A stretch of DNA of 64,000 nt from Belnapia arida (GTDB lineage: Bacteria > Pseudomonadota > Alphaproteobacteria > Acetobacterales > Acetobacteraceae): positions 1-64,000 of the forward strand of contig NZ_JAETWB010000005.1 of NCBI RefSeq assembly GCF_016773205.1, given 5' to 3'. The translations under genes were made by a program, and so were the position numbers. The notes beneath the pieces are model-generated. The model saw nothing but the letters and a program-made list of their open reading frames with translations, ran no database searches and was not told where the DNA came from. The number at the start of each line of letters is the position of its first letter. The stretch's first letter is position 1. Shown in pieces: positions 49,999 to 61,717 of the stretch.

Positions 49999-51573
49999 AT
50001 GCGTCGTTTCGCCCTGGCTGCCGCCCTGCTCTGCGGCACCGCCCTCTGCGCCCAGGCCCAGACCTTCCGCTGGGCCAATGACGGCGACGTCAACTCGATG
50101 GACCCCTACACCAGGCAGGAAACCTTCCTGCTGTCCTTCGGCTCCAATTTCTACGAGCCGCTGGTGCGGCGGAACCAGCAGATGCAGCCCGAGCCGGCGC
50201 TGGCCGAGCGCTGGGAGCAGCCTTCGCCGACCGTCTGGCGCTTCCACCTCCGCCAGGGCGTGAAGTTCAGCGACGGCACGCCCTTCACCGCCGACGACGT
50301 GGTCTTCAGCGCCCAGCGCGCCCGTGCCCCCGGCTCCAACGTCCAGTCCGTGCTGGCCTCGGTGAAGGAGATCCGCAAGGTCGACGACCACACGGTGGAG
50401 TTCGAGACGCACCAGCCGAACCCCATTCTGATCCAGGAGATCACCAACTGGGGCATGTTCTCCCGCGCCTGGTCCGAGAAGAACAACGCAACGCGCCCGG
50501 CCGACCTCACCTCGCGCGAGGAGAATTTCGCCACCCGCAACGCCATGGGCACCGGCCCCTTCCTGCTGGTGAGCCGCGAGCCCGACCGCCGCACCGTGCT
50601 GCAGCCGAACCCCAACTGGTGGGACAAGCCGGTCCACAACCTTCAGCGCGTCGAGCTCAACATCATCGCCAATGACGCGACACGCGTTGCGGCGCTGCTG
50701 TCGAACGAGGTGGACTTCCTCTACACCGTGCCGCCCCAGGACGTGACGCGCATCTCCAGCACCCAGGGCGTGCGCATCATCCAGGGGCCGGAGCTGCGCA
50801 CTGTCTTTCTGGGCCTGGACCAGATGCGGCCGCAGCTGCTGAAGTCCGATGTGCAGGGCAAGAACCCCTTCCAGGATGTGCGGGTGCGCCGCGCCATGCT
50901 GCTGGCGATCGACATGAACGCCATACAGCGCACCGTCATGCGTGGCCAGTCGCGGCCCTCGAACCTGCTCTACGGGCCGGGCGTGAACGGCTTCGTCGAG
51001 GCGGACGACGTGCGCCCGGCGGTCAATGTCAACGAGGCGAAGCGGCTGTTGACCGAGGCCGGCTACCCGAACGGCTTCGGCGTGACGCTGGACTGCCCGA
51101 ACGACCGCTACGTCAACGACGAGGCGATCTGCACGGCTGCCGTCTCCATGCTCGCCCGCATCGGCATCCGGGTAACGCTGAACGCCCAGACCCGCGCCCG
51201 CTTCTTCGCCGAGGTGAACGCGCCGCGCTACAACACCAGCTTCTACATGCTGGGCTGGACGCCTACGACCTCGGATGCGCACAACTCGCTCTACAGCCTG
51301 GCGGGCTCGCGCAACGGCACGCGCGGCGTGTTCAACAACGGCGGCTACTCCAATGCCCAGTTCGACACCCTGGTCGACCAGATCGCGGTGGAAACGGACC
51401 CGGCCAAGCGCCAGGCGATGATCAGCCAGGCGAGCAAGATCCTGCAGGACGATGTCGCCTACATCCCGCTGCACCAGCAGCAGATCGTCTGGGCGGCGCG
51501 GCAGGGCGTCGAGGTGCCGCAGACGGCGGACAACTACATCCAGCTCCGCTTCGTGCGGATGCCGGCGCGATAG
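49999..51573 (+). CDS. ABC transporter substrate-binding protein, family 5 (peptide/nickel type)
   Basis: This 524-residue periplasmic protein of the DppA/OppA family has a signal peptide (MRRFALAAALLCGTALCAQA). Blocks are TFRWANDGDVNSMDPYTRQE, then VWRFHLRQGVKFSDGTPFTA, DDVVFSAQRA, GTGPFLLVSREPDR and VRRAMLLAIDMNAI. No permease or ATPase genes adjoin it, so it is either an orphan or feeds a transporter encoded elsewhere. GGGAGACC precedes ATG 49999. The ligand is unknown; dipeptides, glutathione or other peptides are possible. Confidence 0.9.
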   Translation: MRRFALAAALLCGTALCAQAQTFRWANDGDVNSMDPYTRQETFLLSFGSNFYEPLVRRNQQMQPEPALAERWEQPSPTVWRFHLRQGVKFSDGTPFTADDVVFSAQRARAPGSNVQSVLASVKEIRKVDDHTVEFETHQPNPILIQEITNWGMFSRAWSEKNNATRPADLTSREENFATRNAMGTGPFLLVSREPDRRTVLQPNPNWWDKPVHNLQRVELNIIANDATRVAALLSNEVDFLYTVPPQDVTRISSTQGVRIIQGPELRTVFLGLDQMRPQLLKSDVQGKNPFQDVRVRRAMLLAIDMNAIQRTVMRGQSRPSNLLYGPGVNGFVEADDVRPAVNVNEAKRLLTEAGYPNGFGVTLDCPNDRYVNDEAICTAAVSMLARIGIRVTLNAQTRARFFAEVNAPRYNTSFYMLGWTPTTSDAHNSLYSLAGSRNGTRGVFNNGGYSNAQFDTLVDQIAVETDPAKRQAMISQASKILQDDVAYIPLHQQQIVWAARQGVEVPQTADNYIQLRFVRMPAR

Positions 51574-51582
51574 GCCAGGACG

Positions 51583-51616
51583 GGCCCGGGGAGGCTTCTC
51601 CCCGGGCCTTCTTTTT
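51583..51616. terminator. Strong bidirectional terminator
   Basis: An 11-bp perfect stem (51583-51593 with 51598-51608) with a GCTT loop is followed on the plus strand by TTCTTTTT. It separates the convergent family 5 binding protein and TRAP binding protein genes. The TRAP stop codon (51615-51617) overlaps the T run. Confidence 0.85.
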
Positions 51617-52691
51617 AGCTCCGCTCCACGATGGCGAGGAAATTGGCGCTGCTGTCCTCCGCCACCCGGAACCAGCTTTGCACGTCACGGCGGAAGCGGT
51701 CCCAATGCGTGTGCACCCGCTTGAAGCGCGGGTTGCGGTCGCCGATCTCGGCATAGGTGTCCTGCGTGGCCTTGTGGCAGGCCGCCAGCACCTCCCGCGG
51801 ATAGGCGCGGAGCTGGGTGCCGCCGGCGACGAGCCGTCTCAAGGCCTGCATGTTCAGCATGTCGTAGCGCGAGAGGCTCCAGACGGTGGTCTCGCCCGTC
51901 ACCACCTCCAGCACCTGCTGGTACTGCTTCGGCAGGGCCTCCCAAGCGCGGGTGTTGACCATCAGCTCGCTCTGCGAACAGGCCTCCCACCAGCCGGGGT
52001 AGTAGTAGTAGGGCGCGACGCGGGAGAGGCCGAGCTTCTCGTCGTCATGCGGCCCGACCCATTCGGCGCCGTCGACCACGCCACGCTCAAGCGCCGGATA
52101 GATGTCCGCCGCGCCGAGTTGCTGCGCGACGACGCCGAGCTTGGTCAGCACTGTCCCGGCGATGCCGGCGATGCGGAATTTCAGCCCGTTCAGGTCCTGA
52201 ACGGTGCGGATCTCCTTCCGCAGCCAGCCGCCCATCTGCGCGCCGGTATTGCTGCAGGGCAGCGCCACCACCCCCTGGTCGCGATAGACCTCCTGCATGA
52301 TCTCGGCGCCGCCGCCATGGTGGATCCAGGCCAGGTGCTGGCGGGCATTCAGGCCGAAGGGCATCACCGTGCCGAAGCCGAGCGTCGGGTCCTTGCCGAT
52401 GTAGTAGTAGGCGGCGGTGTAGCCGCACTCCACCGTGCCGCCGCCGACGGCATCCATGACCTGCAAGGCCGGCACCAGCTCGCCGGCGGCGAAGGGGCGG
52501 ATCTGGAAGGCGCCGCCGGTCAGCTCGGCGACGCGGCGGGAGATCATCTCCTGCACGCCCCAGAGCACGTCGGTCGATTTCGGGAAGCTGCCGGCCGAGC
52601 GCCACAGGATTTGCGGCTGAGCGGACGCAAGGTTCGGGGCTGCGAGCACCGGCGCGGCGGCGCCCGCGGCCAGGAGGCCACGGCGGTTCAT
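51615..52691 (-). CDS. TRAP transporter DctP-type substrate-binding protein (first of two)
   Basis: This 358-residue periplasmic protein has a Tat-like signal (MNRRGLLAAGAAAPVLAAPNLASAQ). The DctP fold shows LVPALQVMDAVGGGTVECGY, then WLRKEIRTVQDLNGLKFRIA (with the carboxylate-binding Arg in KFRIAG), and DIYPALERGVVDGAEWVGP. TRAP proteins bind organic acids and pass them to a DctQM membrane pair driven by a sodium gradient. No DctQ or DctM gene is near. It is very similar to the next gene at 52835. Confidence 0.9.
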   Translation of the reverse strand: MNRRGLLAAGAAAPVLAAPNLASAQPQILWRSAGSFPKSTDVLWGVQEMISRRVAELTGGAFQIRPFAAGELVPALQVMDAVGGGTVECGYTAAYYYIGKDPTLGFGTVMPFGLNARQHLAWIHHGGGAEIMQEVYRDQGVVALPCSNTGAQMGGWLRKEIRTVQDLNGLKFRIAGIAGTVLTKLGVVAQQLGAADIYPALERGVVDGAEWVGPHDDEKLGLSRVAPYYYYPGWWEACSQSELMVNTRAWEALPKQYQQVLEVVTGETTVWSLSRYDMLNMQALRRLVAGGTQLRAYPREVLAACHKATQDTYAEIGDRNPRFKRVHTHWDRFRRDVQSWFRVAEDSSANFLAIVERS

Positions 52692-52799
52692 GTTGGAATT
52701 CTCCCTAGCGGTTCTTGCTGGCCGTGCTCGGATGGGCGGCCTGCGGCAAGTCTAGCCAGGGGAAGCGGGACCGGCGAAGACGAAATCGGCGGACGTGGC

Positions 52800-52828
52800 C
52801 TCCGGCCGGGCAGGCCGCCCGGCCGGAG
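52800..52828 (-). terminator. Hairpin after the second TRAP binding protein gene
   Basis: A 12-bp perfect stem (52800-52811 with 52817-52828) with a 5-nt loop lies 6 bp past the stop of the gene at 52835. No T run follows, so read-through into the first TRAP gene is possible. Confidence 0.5.
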
Positions 52829-52834
52829 CCTGCT

Positions 52835-53926
52835 TCAGCGCTGCGCGGTCGTGGCGGCGAGGAAGTTGCCGAGCGAATCCTCGGCGACTCGCAGCCACTG
52901 GGTCTGCTCCAGCCGGAAGGCATCCCACTTCTCGTGGATGCGCTTGAAGCGCGGATTCGTCGCGCCGATCTCGGCATAGAGATCCTGGCTCGCCCTGTAG
53001 CAGGCGGTCAGCACGTCGCGCGGGAAGCCGCGAAGCTGCGTGCCGGAGGCGATGAGGCGCCGCAGCGCGGCCGGGTTCAGCACGTCGTAGCGCGCCGCCA
53101 TCCAGTGCCAGCCCTCGGTGCAGGCGGCGTTGAGCACGGCCTTGTACTGCGCCGGCAGGTCATCATAGGCGCGGGCATTGACCATCATGTCGATGGAAGG
53201 CGAGTACTCCCACCAGCCGGGGTAATAGTAGTACTGGGCGACGCGGTTGAAGCCGAGCTTCTCGTCGTCATAAGGCCCGACCCATTCGGCGCCGTCGATG
53301 ACGCCCCGCTCCAGCGCCGGGTAGATGTCCGGCCCGCCGATCTGCTGCGTCACCACGCCGAGCTTGCCAAGCACGTTGCCGCCATAGCCGGCGATGCGGA
53401 ATTTCAGCCCCTTCAGGTCCTCGACCGACTTGATCTCCTTCCTGAACCAGCCGCCCATCTGCGCCGCGGTATTGCCGGCCGGGATGCCGACGACGCCCTG
53501 GTCACGGTAGACCTCGGCATAGAGGTCCCGCCCGCCGCCATGGGTCAGCCAGGCCCAGTGCTGGCGCGTCGAGAGGCCGAACGGGATGCAGGTGACGATC
53601 GCCAGCGAGGGATCCTTGCCGAGATAGTAGTAGCCGCTGGTGTAGCCGCATTCGACATTGCCGTTGCCGACCGCGTCGAGCACCTGCAGCGCGGGCACCA
53701 GCTCGCCGGGGCCGAAGACCTGGATCTGGAAGGCGCCGTCGGTCATCTCCGAGACGCGCTTCGCGATGAACTCCTGCGTGCCATAGAGCGTGTCGAGCGA
53801 TTTCGGGAAGCTGCCCGGGCAGCGCCAGCGGATGCGTGGTTGGGCGGAGGCGAGGTTCGGCGTGGCCAGCACAGCGGCGCCGGCCGTGCCGGCGGCACCC
53901 GTCGCGATGAAGCGGCGGCGATTCAT
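52835..53926 (-). CDS. TRAP transporter DctP-type substrate-binding protein (second of two)
   Basis: This 363-residue paralogue of the gene at 51615 shares the signal type (MNRRRFIATGAAGTAGAAVL) and the blocks SFPKS, ELVPALQVLDAVG, VECGYT, YRDQGVVG, MGGWFRKEIKSVEDLKGLKF, and DIYPALERGVIDGAEWVGPY. It lacks DctQM partners. The two genes probably arose by tandem duplication. Differences cluster in the loops around the ligand pocket, so the two may bind different acids. The 127 bp upstream separate it from a divergent dehydrogenase. Confidence 0.9.
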   Translation of the reverse strand: MNRRRFIATGAAGTAGAAVLATPNLASAQPRIRWRCPGSFPKSLDTLYGTQEFIAKRVSEMTDGAFQIQVFGPGELVPALQVLDAVGNGNVECGYTSGYYYLGKDPSLAIVTCIPFGLSTRQHWAWLTHGGGRDLYAEVYRDQGVVGIPAGNTAAQMGGWFRKEIKSVEDLKGLKFRIAGYGGNVLGKLGVVTQQIGGPDIYPALERGVIDGAEWVGPYDDEKLGFNRVAQYYYYPGWWEYSPSIDMMVNARAYDDLPAQYKAVLNAACTEGWHWMAARYDVLNPAALRRLIASGTQLRGFPRDVLTACYRASQDLYAEIGATNPRFKRIHEKWDAFRLEQTQWLRVAEDSLGNFLAATTAQR

Positions 53927-54053
53927 GCAGGATGACTCCCTTGGTCCGGTTTCCTGGCGCCAGATTGCGCGGAATGCGCTCCTGGCGCAACGACCGGGTG
54001 GCTTTTCCGCCGCGCGGCGCGGTGGCACTTTGCGCGCCTTTGAGGAGGGACGC

Positions 54054-54956
54054 ATGAGCGACAGGATCGGGTTCATCGGGCTGGGGCGGATGGGGCGGGG
54101 CATGGCCTCCAGCATCCGCCGCAAGCAGCATCCGCTGACGGTGCACGACATCGCGCCGGGGCCGGTGGCGGCGCTAGAGGAGCTGGGCGCGGCCTCGGCC
54201 GGCAGCGCGGCGGCGGTGGCGCAGGCGAGCGACGTGGTGCTGACCATGCTACCGGGGCCGCGCGAGGTGCAGGCCTCGATCCTCGGCACCGACGGCATCC
54301 TCGCCAACATCAAGCCGGGCGGGCTGGTGATGGACATGTCGACCGTCGATCCTGAGACGACGGATGCGCTGGCGGCCGCCTGTGCGGCGCGCGGCATCGG
54401 CTTCGTCGACGCGCCGGTCGGGCGACTGGCCTGGCATGCGGACCGGGGCGAATCGCTCTTCATGGTCGGCGCGAGCGATGCCGACTTCGCGCGCGTGAAG
54501 CCGCTGCTGGAGGCGATGGGCAGCACCATCCACCATTGCGGCGGCCCCGGCGCGGGGACGCGGACCAAGCTGGTCAACAATTACCTCGCCATCATCCTCT
54601 GCCAGCTGAATGCCGAGGCGCTGTCGCTCTCGGCCGCCTTCGGCCTCGACCTCGAGAAGACGCTCGAGGTGCTGCATGGGACGACGGCGACCAACGGGCA
54701 ACTCAAGGTGAACTGGCCGAACAAGGTGCTGGCGGGCGACACCGAGCCGGGCTTCGCCATCGATCTGGCGCACAAGGATCTGTCGCTGATCGTGCAGGCG
54801 GCGAACGCGGCGAAGGTGACGCTGCCGGTGGCGGCGATCGCGCGCGAGGCTTTCAGCAGCGCGCGTGGCCGCGGCTGGGGGCAGAAGGACTTCTCGGCAA
54901 TGCTCGACGCACAGTGCGAGCTGGCGGGGATCAAGCCGCCGCGGCTGAAGGGCTAG
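54054..54956 (+). CDS. Beta-hydroxyacid dehydrogenase (3-hydroxyisobutyrate / tartronate semialdehyde reductase family)
   Basis: This 300-residue NAD(P)-dependent enzyme has the Rossmann motif RIGFIGLGRMGRGMASSI, then the MDMSTVDPETT and FVDAPVGRLAWHADRGESLF substrate block. The catalytic Lys is in GTRTKLVNNYLAIILCQLNA, and the C-terminal KDLSLIVQAANAA completes the family pattern. The usual GGVxGA of the loop is replaced by GRLAWHADRGE, so substrate use may differ. GAGGAGGGA lies 3 bp before ATG 54054. Glyoxylate or branched-chain metabolism are possible contexts. Confidence 0.9.
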   Translation: MSDRIGFIGLGRMGRGMASSIRRKQHPLTVHDIAPGPVAALEELGAASAGSAAAVAQASDVVLTMLPGPREVQASILGTDGILANIKPGGLVMDMSTVDPETTDALAAACAARGIGFVDAPVGRLAWHADRGESLFMVGASDADFARVKPLLEAMGSTIHHCGGPGAGTRTKLVNNYLAIILCQLNAEALSLSAAFGLDLEKTLEVLHGTTATNGQLKVNWPNKVLAGDTEPGFAIDLAHKDLSLIVQAANAAKVTLPVAAIAREAFSSARGRGWGQKDFSAMLDAQCELAGIKPPRLKG

Positions 54957-55138
54957 TCGTCGCGCCCGCCCGGCGTGCTGTCGGTGACCCCGGGCGGGTC
55001 GGGATAGAGGTCGGAAGGCACCTTCGCCTTAGGGTTCGTGGTGGTGCCGCCCTGCTGGACCTTGGCCGCCGTCGTCTTCGACTTGGGGTCGGCGGAGTTC
55101 ATCGTCTCCGAGGCACCGGTCGGGCTCTTGTCCGTCAT
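54953..55138 (-). CDS. Small hydrophilic protein of unknown function
   Basis: This 61-residue product is rich in Lys, Thr, Ser, Pro and Asp (KSPTGASETMNSADPKSKTT, and SDLYPDPPGVTDSTPGGRDD), with no hydrophobic stretch, so it is probably disordered. It starts at the base where the hydrolase gene stops (TGATG), which supports translation coupling. Composition differs sharply from shadow frames. No family is recognised. Confidence 0.6.
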   Translation of the reverse strand: MTDKSPTGASETMNSADPKSKTTAAKVQQGGTTTNPKAKVPSDLYPDPPGVTDSTPGGRDD

Positions 55139-56076
55139 CAGCCGAAATCCTTGCAGGTAAGGCGGTCGCCCGGCACGAGCAGGCCGGACATGCCGGCGAA
55201 CAGCGCCGCGCGCGCCGCGGCATCTCCGAGCAGCGTGGCGCGGAGGAAGGCCACGGCAAGCCCCGCCGTGCGGGCGTGGAAGGCCGGGTCGGCCCAGCGC
55301 GGGCCGGCGGCGCGCTCATCGGCGAAGGCGGCATGGGTGGCGCCGGCCAGCACGGCCAGCGCCTGGGGCGGGCCGCTGATGGAGTGGAAGGGCAGCTCTC
55401 GGTCCTCCGCCGTGGCGCCGTCGATATAGCCGGAATCGAGCGTGCCAGTGACATGCAGCATCGGCCGGGCGATGCGGCCGAAGGCGAAGCGGGGCGACAG
55501 GCCGCGCGGCGGGATGGGCGAGAGGGCGATGCCCGCCTTCAGCCGCGCATCCGGCAGGGCGAGGCCGTGGTCGCCGCCGGGCAGGCGCTGGCCGAGCATG
55601 TGCTGCACCAGCCAGGCGCCGTAGGAGTGACCGGCGATGGCGAGGCGCGATGCATCCACCCGCTCCCGCAGGCCGGGGCGGCGGGTCAGCTCGCCCAGGG
55701 CGAAGATGCCGTCCTGGAGCCGGGCGAAGGCTTGGCCGGTATCGAGCGCGGCAGCGGCCATGGTGGCGGAGATGTCGGTCCGGCCCTGCCAGATGCCGGC
55801 ATCGGTGCCGGGATGCTGGATGTGGAGGACGAGGAAGCCCGCCTCGGCCAGCGCCTGGCCGAGATAGGCGAGGCCCTCGCGCGAGCCGCCGAGCCCGTGC
55901 GAGACCAGCACCGCAGGCGCGGGCGCCTCGGCATCGGGCAGGCGGATCAGCGCCGGCAGGCGGCGGTTACGGGCCGGGTCAGTCCAGTCCTCGCAGATCA
56001 TGGGCACAGGCGCGGCGGCCAGGGGGGCGGGGATCGTGGCGAGGCCCGCGAGGGCGAGGAGGCGGCGGCGCTGCAT
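55138..56076 (-). CDS. Exported alpha/beta hydrolase (dienelactone hydrolase-like)
   Basis: This 312-residue protein has a signal peptide (MQRRRLLALAGLATIPAPLAA). The alpha/beta-hydrolase order is seen as PAVLVSHGLGGSREGLAYLG (oxyanion), RLAIAGHSYGAWLVQHMLGQ (nucleophile Ser in GHSYG), RPMLHVTGTLDSGYIDG (acid Asp), and LAGATHAAFAD (His). This resembles platelet-activating-factor acetylhydrolase-like and dienelactone-type esterases. It follows the cupin gene by 50 bp on the same strand and may share the gcv message. Confidence 0.88.
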   Translation of the reverse strand: MQRRRLLALAGLATIPAPLAAAPVPMICEDWTDPARNRRLPALIRLPDAEAPAPAVLVSHGLGGSREGLAYLGQALAEAGFLVLHIQHPGTDAGIWQGRTDISATMAAAALDTGQAFARLQDGIFALGELTRRPGLRERVDASRLAIAGHSYGAWLVQHMLGQRLPGGDHGLALPDARLKAGIALSPIPPRGLSPRFAFGRIARPMLHVTGTLDSGYIDGATAEDRELPFHSISGPPQALAVLAGATHAAFADERAAGPRWADPAFHARTAGLAVAFLRATLLGDAAARAALFAGMSGLLVPGDRLTCKDFG

Positions 56077-56126
56077 CGGGTCCGGGACGGGTTCACCCGG
56101 GCGGAACGCCGCGTGCCGCTGGCGGT

Positions 56127-56453
56127 TCAGGCGGCCTCGCCGCCCTTCGGTCCGTAGAGGATCATCCAGGCGCCGAAATCGGCCGAGAAATCCTCGAAAT
56201 GGTGCTCGCTGCCGGCGGGGGCGAAGATCAGGTCTCCGGCACGGCAGGGGGTGAGGTCGCCGTCGCAGCGGAAATGTCCCTCGCCGGAGGCGACGACATA
56301 GACCTCGTCGCGATCATGCGGCGTCTGGTTGTCTATGCCGAAGGGAGCATACCAGCGCAGGTCGAGCGAGCCGTGGCGGAAGACGTCGACGGAAACGCGG
56401 CCGGGCAGATTGGGCAGCCGTGCGGCGTGGGCGGCGGCGAAGACATGCGGCAT
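56127..56453 (-). CDS. Cupin domain protein
   Basis: This 108-residue single cupin has LRWYAPFGIDNQTPHDRDEV, then YVVASGEGHFRCDGDLTPCR and FAPAGSEHHFEDFSADFGAW, which include the His and Glu metal ligands. It begins 17 bp after the NUDIX stop, so it is very likely in the same operon. Small cupins of this type are often isomerases or sensor proteins; the role here is unknown. Confidence 0.82.
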   Translation of the reverse strand: MPHVFAAAHAARLPNLPGRVSVDVFRHGSLDLRWYAPFGIDNQTPHDRDEVYVVASGEGHFRCDGDLTPCRAGDLIFAPAGSEHHFEDFSADFGAWMILYGPKGGEAA

Positions 56454-56470
56454 GAAGGCGTCCCTCCCCT

Positions 56471-57024
56471 TCAGGCGCCTATCCGACCGCGTTCCCTCAG
56501 GGCGAGCAAGAGGCTACCCACATGGTTGGCATTGCCGATCAATCCCTCGGCCAAGCCGGCGAGGACGCTGGCGAGGGGCAGGACCTCCACCGCGATTTCC
56601 TCGCCATGGTCGAGACGCTGGCCGGAGGTCGGGACGGCGCCCTCGGCGAGGACGACATGGACGCGGTTGCCGGCATGAGCGGGGTCGTTCCGCAGGCTGG
56701 TGACCAAGTGGAAGGAGGGGGCGTCGTAACCCGTCTCCTCGGTGAATTCGCGGCGCGCGGCCTCGGCCGGGTCGGCCTCGCCCGGTTCCACCATGCCGCC
56801 GGGGAGTTCGAGCGCGATGGCGCCAAGGCCGGGGCGGAACTGGCGGACCAGCACCAGCCGGCTATCCGGCGTCAGCGCCACGACATTCACCACGTCGGGC
56901 CAGTCGAGCATGTACCAGGGGTCGAGGACCGCGCCGTCCCCGGTTTCCCAGGATTCGGCGCGGAGATGGACCCAGCGGTCGCGGTGGACGGTGCGGTTGC
57001 CCGTCCGCCGCCAGGGCTTCGGCG

Positions 57025-57028
<4 letters not shown>
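56471..57028 (-). CDS. NUDIX hydrolase, ADP-ribose pyrophosphatase-like
   Basis: This 185-residue protein has the NUDIX box [20 protein letters not shown], continuing EETGY. Compared with GX5EX7REUXEEXGU it has one additional residue in the X7 spacer, as found in some ADP-ribose/NADH-type members. Preceding blocks are [20 protein letters not shown]. The start is GTG 57028, sharing GTGA with the gcvP stop, so it belongs to the glycine cleavage operon. It may clear ADP-ribose or NAD-related by-products (inference). Confidence 0.88.
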
Positions 57029-59918
<2,890 letters not shown>

Positions 59919-59922
<4 letters not shown>

Positions 59923-60296
59923 GCCTGGCTGTCCACGAAGGCGGCGTAGGCGCTCTCGTCCATCAGCGCGGCGACGGCGCCGGCATCGGCGGGCTCGATC
60001 TTGAAGAACCAGCCCTCGCCGGTCGGCTCGCGGTTGATGAGGCCCGGATCGTCGGTCAGGGCGGCGTTCACCTCGACGATGCGGCCGGCGATCGGGGCAT
60101 AGACGTCGGAGGCGGCCTTCACGCTTTCCACCACGGCGATGGCCTCGCCGGCCGCCACCTCGCGCCCGACCTCGGGCAGGTCGACGAAGACCACGTCGCC
60201 GAGGGCGTTCTGCGCATGGTCGGTGATGCCGATGGTGGCGGCGTCGCCGTCCGCCCGCACCCACTCATGGTCCTGGGTGTATTTCAGCTCTGGCAT
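59919..60296 (-). CDS. gcvH: Glycine cleavage system H protein
   Basis: This 125-residue lipoyl carrier has [20 protein letters not shown], then the lipoylated Lys K60 in [20 protein letters not shown] and the C-terminal [20 protein letters not shown]. It shuttles intermediates between P, T and L proteins. It follows gcvT by 12 bp. Confidence 0.96.
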
Positions 60297-60308
60297 GGGT
60301 CGGTGTCC

Positions 60309-61415
60309 TCAGCGGGCGTAGCGGTGGGGAACGAAGGGCATGGGCGCGATGCGGGCCGCGAGGGGCTTGCCGCGCACGATCAACTCGATGGCGGTGCCGT
60401 CGGTGGCATGGGAGCGGGCGACATAGGCCATGGCCATCGGCCCACTGAGCGAGGGGCCGAAGCCGCCGGAGGTGATGCTGCCGATGGTCTCGCCGCCAGG
60501 GGCATGGATCATCGTCTCGCCGCGGGCCGGCTGGCGCCCCTCGGGGCGGAGGCCGACGCGGACACGCGCGGTGCCGTTGGCCAGCTCCCCGCGCACCCGC
60601 TCGGCGCCGGGGAAGTCCCAGGCCATGCGGCGGCGCTTGCCGATGGACCAGGTGAGAGCAGCCTCCACTGGGCTTGTCGCCTCGTCGATATCGGTGCCGT
60701 AGAGGCAGAGCCCGGCCTCGAGCCGCAGCGAATCGCGGGCGCCGAGGCCGGCGGGCTGGACGCCGGGCAGGGCGAGAAGGACCTTCGCCAAGCGCTCGGC
60801 CTCGCCGGCGGGGGCGCTGATCTCCCAGCCATCCTCGCCGGTATAGCCGCTGCGGCTGGCGATGACAGGAATGCCCTCGATCTCCGCCTCGGCCACGCCC
60901 ATGAAGGAGAGCGCGGTGAGCGCCGGGGCGAGCGGCCCGATCGCCGCCGCGGCGCCAGGGCCCTGGAGGGCGAGCAGGGCGCGGTCCGGCAGGCGGCGGA
61001 GGGTGACGCCCGTAGGCAGCACCGATTCGATCAGGGCGAAGTCGTCATGCTTGCGGCTGGCATTGACGACGAGAAGGAGTCGGTCGCCGCGGTTGGCCAC
61101 CATGAAGTCGTCGAAGATGCCGCCCTCCGGCGTCATCAGCAGGCCGTAGCGCTGGCGGCCGGGCTTCAGCGCCTGGATATCGGCGGGCGTCACCTGCTCC
61201 AGCGCCGCCGCCGCGCCTTCGCCGACGAGTTCGGCCTGGCCCATATGGGAGACGTCGAACAGCCCGGCATGGCTGCGGACATGCAGATGCTCGGCCATGA
61301 TCCCGGCCGGGTACTGCACCGGCATGGCATAGCCGGCAAAGGCGACCATCCGCCCCCCAAGGGCACGGTGCAGGCCGGCGAGCGGCGTCTCAAGCAGCGA
61401 TTCGGTCTCGGCCAC
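60309..61415 (-). CDS. gcvT: Glycine cleavage system T protein (aminomethyltransferase)
   Basis: This 368-residue folate-dependent enzyme takes the aminomethyl group from GcvH, releases ammonia and forms methylene-tetrahydrofolate. Blocks are MVAFAGYAMPVQYPAGIMAE, then HAGLFDVSHMGQAELVG (folate-binding Asp), SRSGYTGEDGWEISAP, and LEAGLCLYGTDIDEATSPVE. The start is GTG 61415, with GGGGGAC upstream. It is the first gene after the glycine riboswitch. Confidence 0.96.
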   Translation of the reverse strand: MAETESLLETPLAGLHRALGGRMVAFAGYAMPVQYPAGIMAEHLHVRSHAGLFDVSHMGQAELVGEGAAAALEQVTPADIQALKPGRQRYGLLMTPEGGIFDDFMVANRGDRLLLVVNASRKHDDFALIESVLPTGVTLRRLPDRALLALQGPGAAAAIGPLAPALTALSFMGVAEAEIEGIPVIASRSGYTGEDGWEISAPAGEAERLAKVLLALPGVQPAGLGARDSLRLEAGLCLYGTDIDEATSPVEAALTWSIGKRRRMAWDFPGAERVRGELANGTARVRVGLRPEGRQPARGETMIHAPGGETIGSITSGGFGPSLSGPMAMAYVARSHATDGTAIELIVRGKPLAARIAPMPFVPHRYAR

Positions 61416-61454
61416 GGGTCCCCCGGCCGCATCTGCGGCGTGAGTTGAAGTCCG

Positions 61455-61655
61455 TGGCCCCCCTCTGTCCGGTGAACCTGAGAGATTCGGCGGCGGCCTT
61501 GGGCCGGGCCTTACTCCTTCGGTGCCGGTGCCTTGCGGCACCAGGCTTTCCAGAGGTCCCTTCTCCGCGCGGCCCTTCTGCCTGAGCGTTTCCGGGGGCC
61601 GGTTGCGCCTTCGGCGGGGGCGCCCGGTTGGCCGGACCTCCCCTCTCTCCCGCGC
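61455..61655 (-). promoter_or_regulatory. Tandem glycine riboswitch controlling gcvT-gcvH-gcvP
   Basis: Read on the minus strand, two similar aptamers follow each other. The first runs from GCGGGAGAGAGGGGAGG through GCCGAAGGCGCAACC (61602-61616) to ACGCTCAGGCAGAAGGGCC (about 61571-61589). The second has CACCGAAGGAGTAAGG (61510-61525) and ends ATCTCTCAGG...GGACAGAGGG (61461-61486). These are the conserved GAAGG-GYAA and CTCAGG...GACAGAGG signatures of glycine aptamers. Glycine binding usually turns gcv genes on. There is no terminator, so control may be of translation. Confidence 0.93.
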
Positions 61656-61673
61656 GGTATCTGCGGGTGCGCT

Positions 61674-61703
61674 TGTCTAGCCCGGCCGGGGCCGGCGGCG
61701 CAA
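61674..61703 (-). promoter_or_regulatory. Candidate promoter of the glycine riboswitch
   Basis: On the minus strand TTGCGC (61698-61703) and TAGACA (61674-61679) are 18 bp apart. This puts the start near 61667, about 12 nt before the first aptamer. The match is moderate. Confidence 0.35.
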
Positions 61704-61717
61704 TGGCGTGCTGCCGA

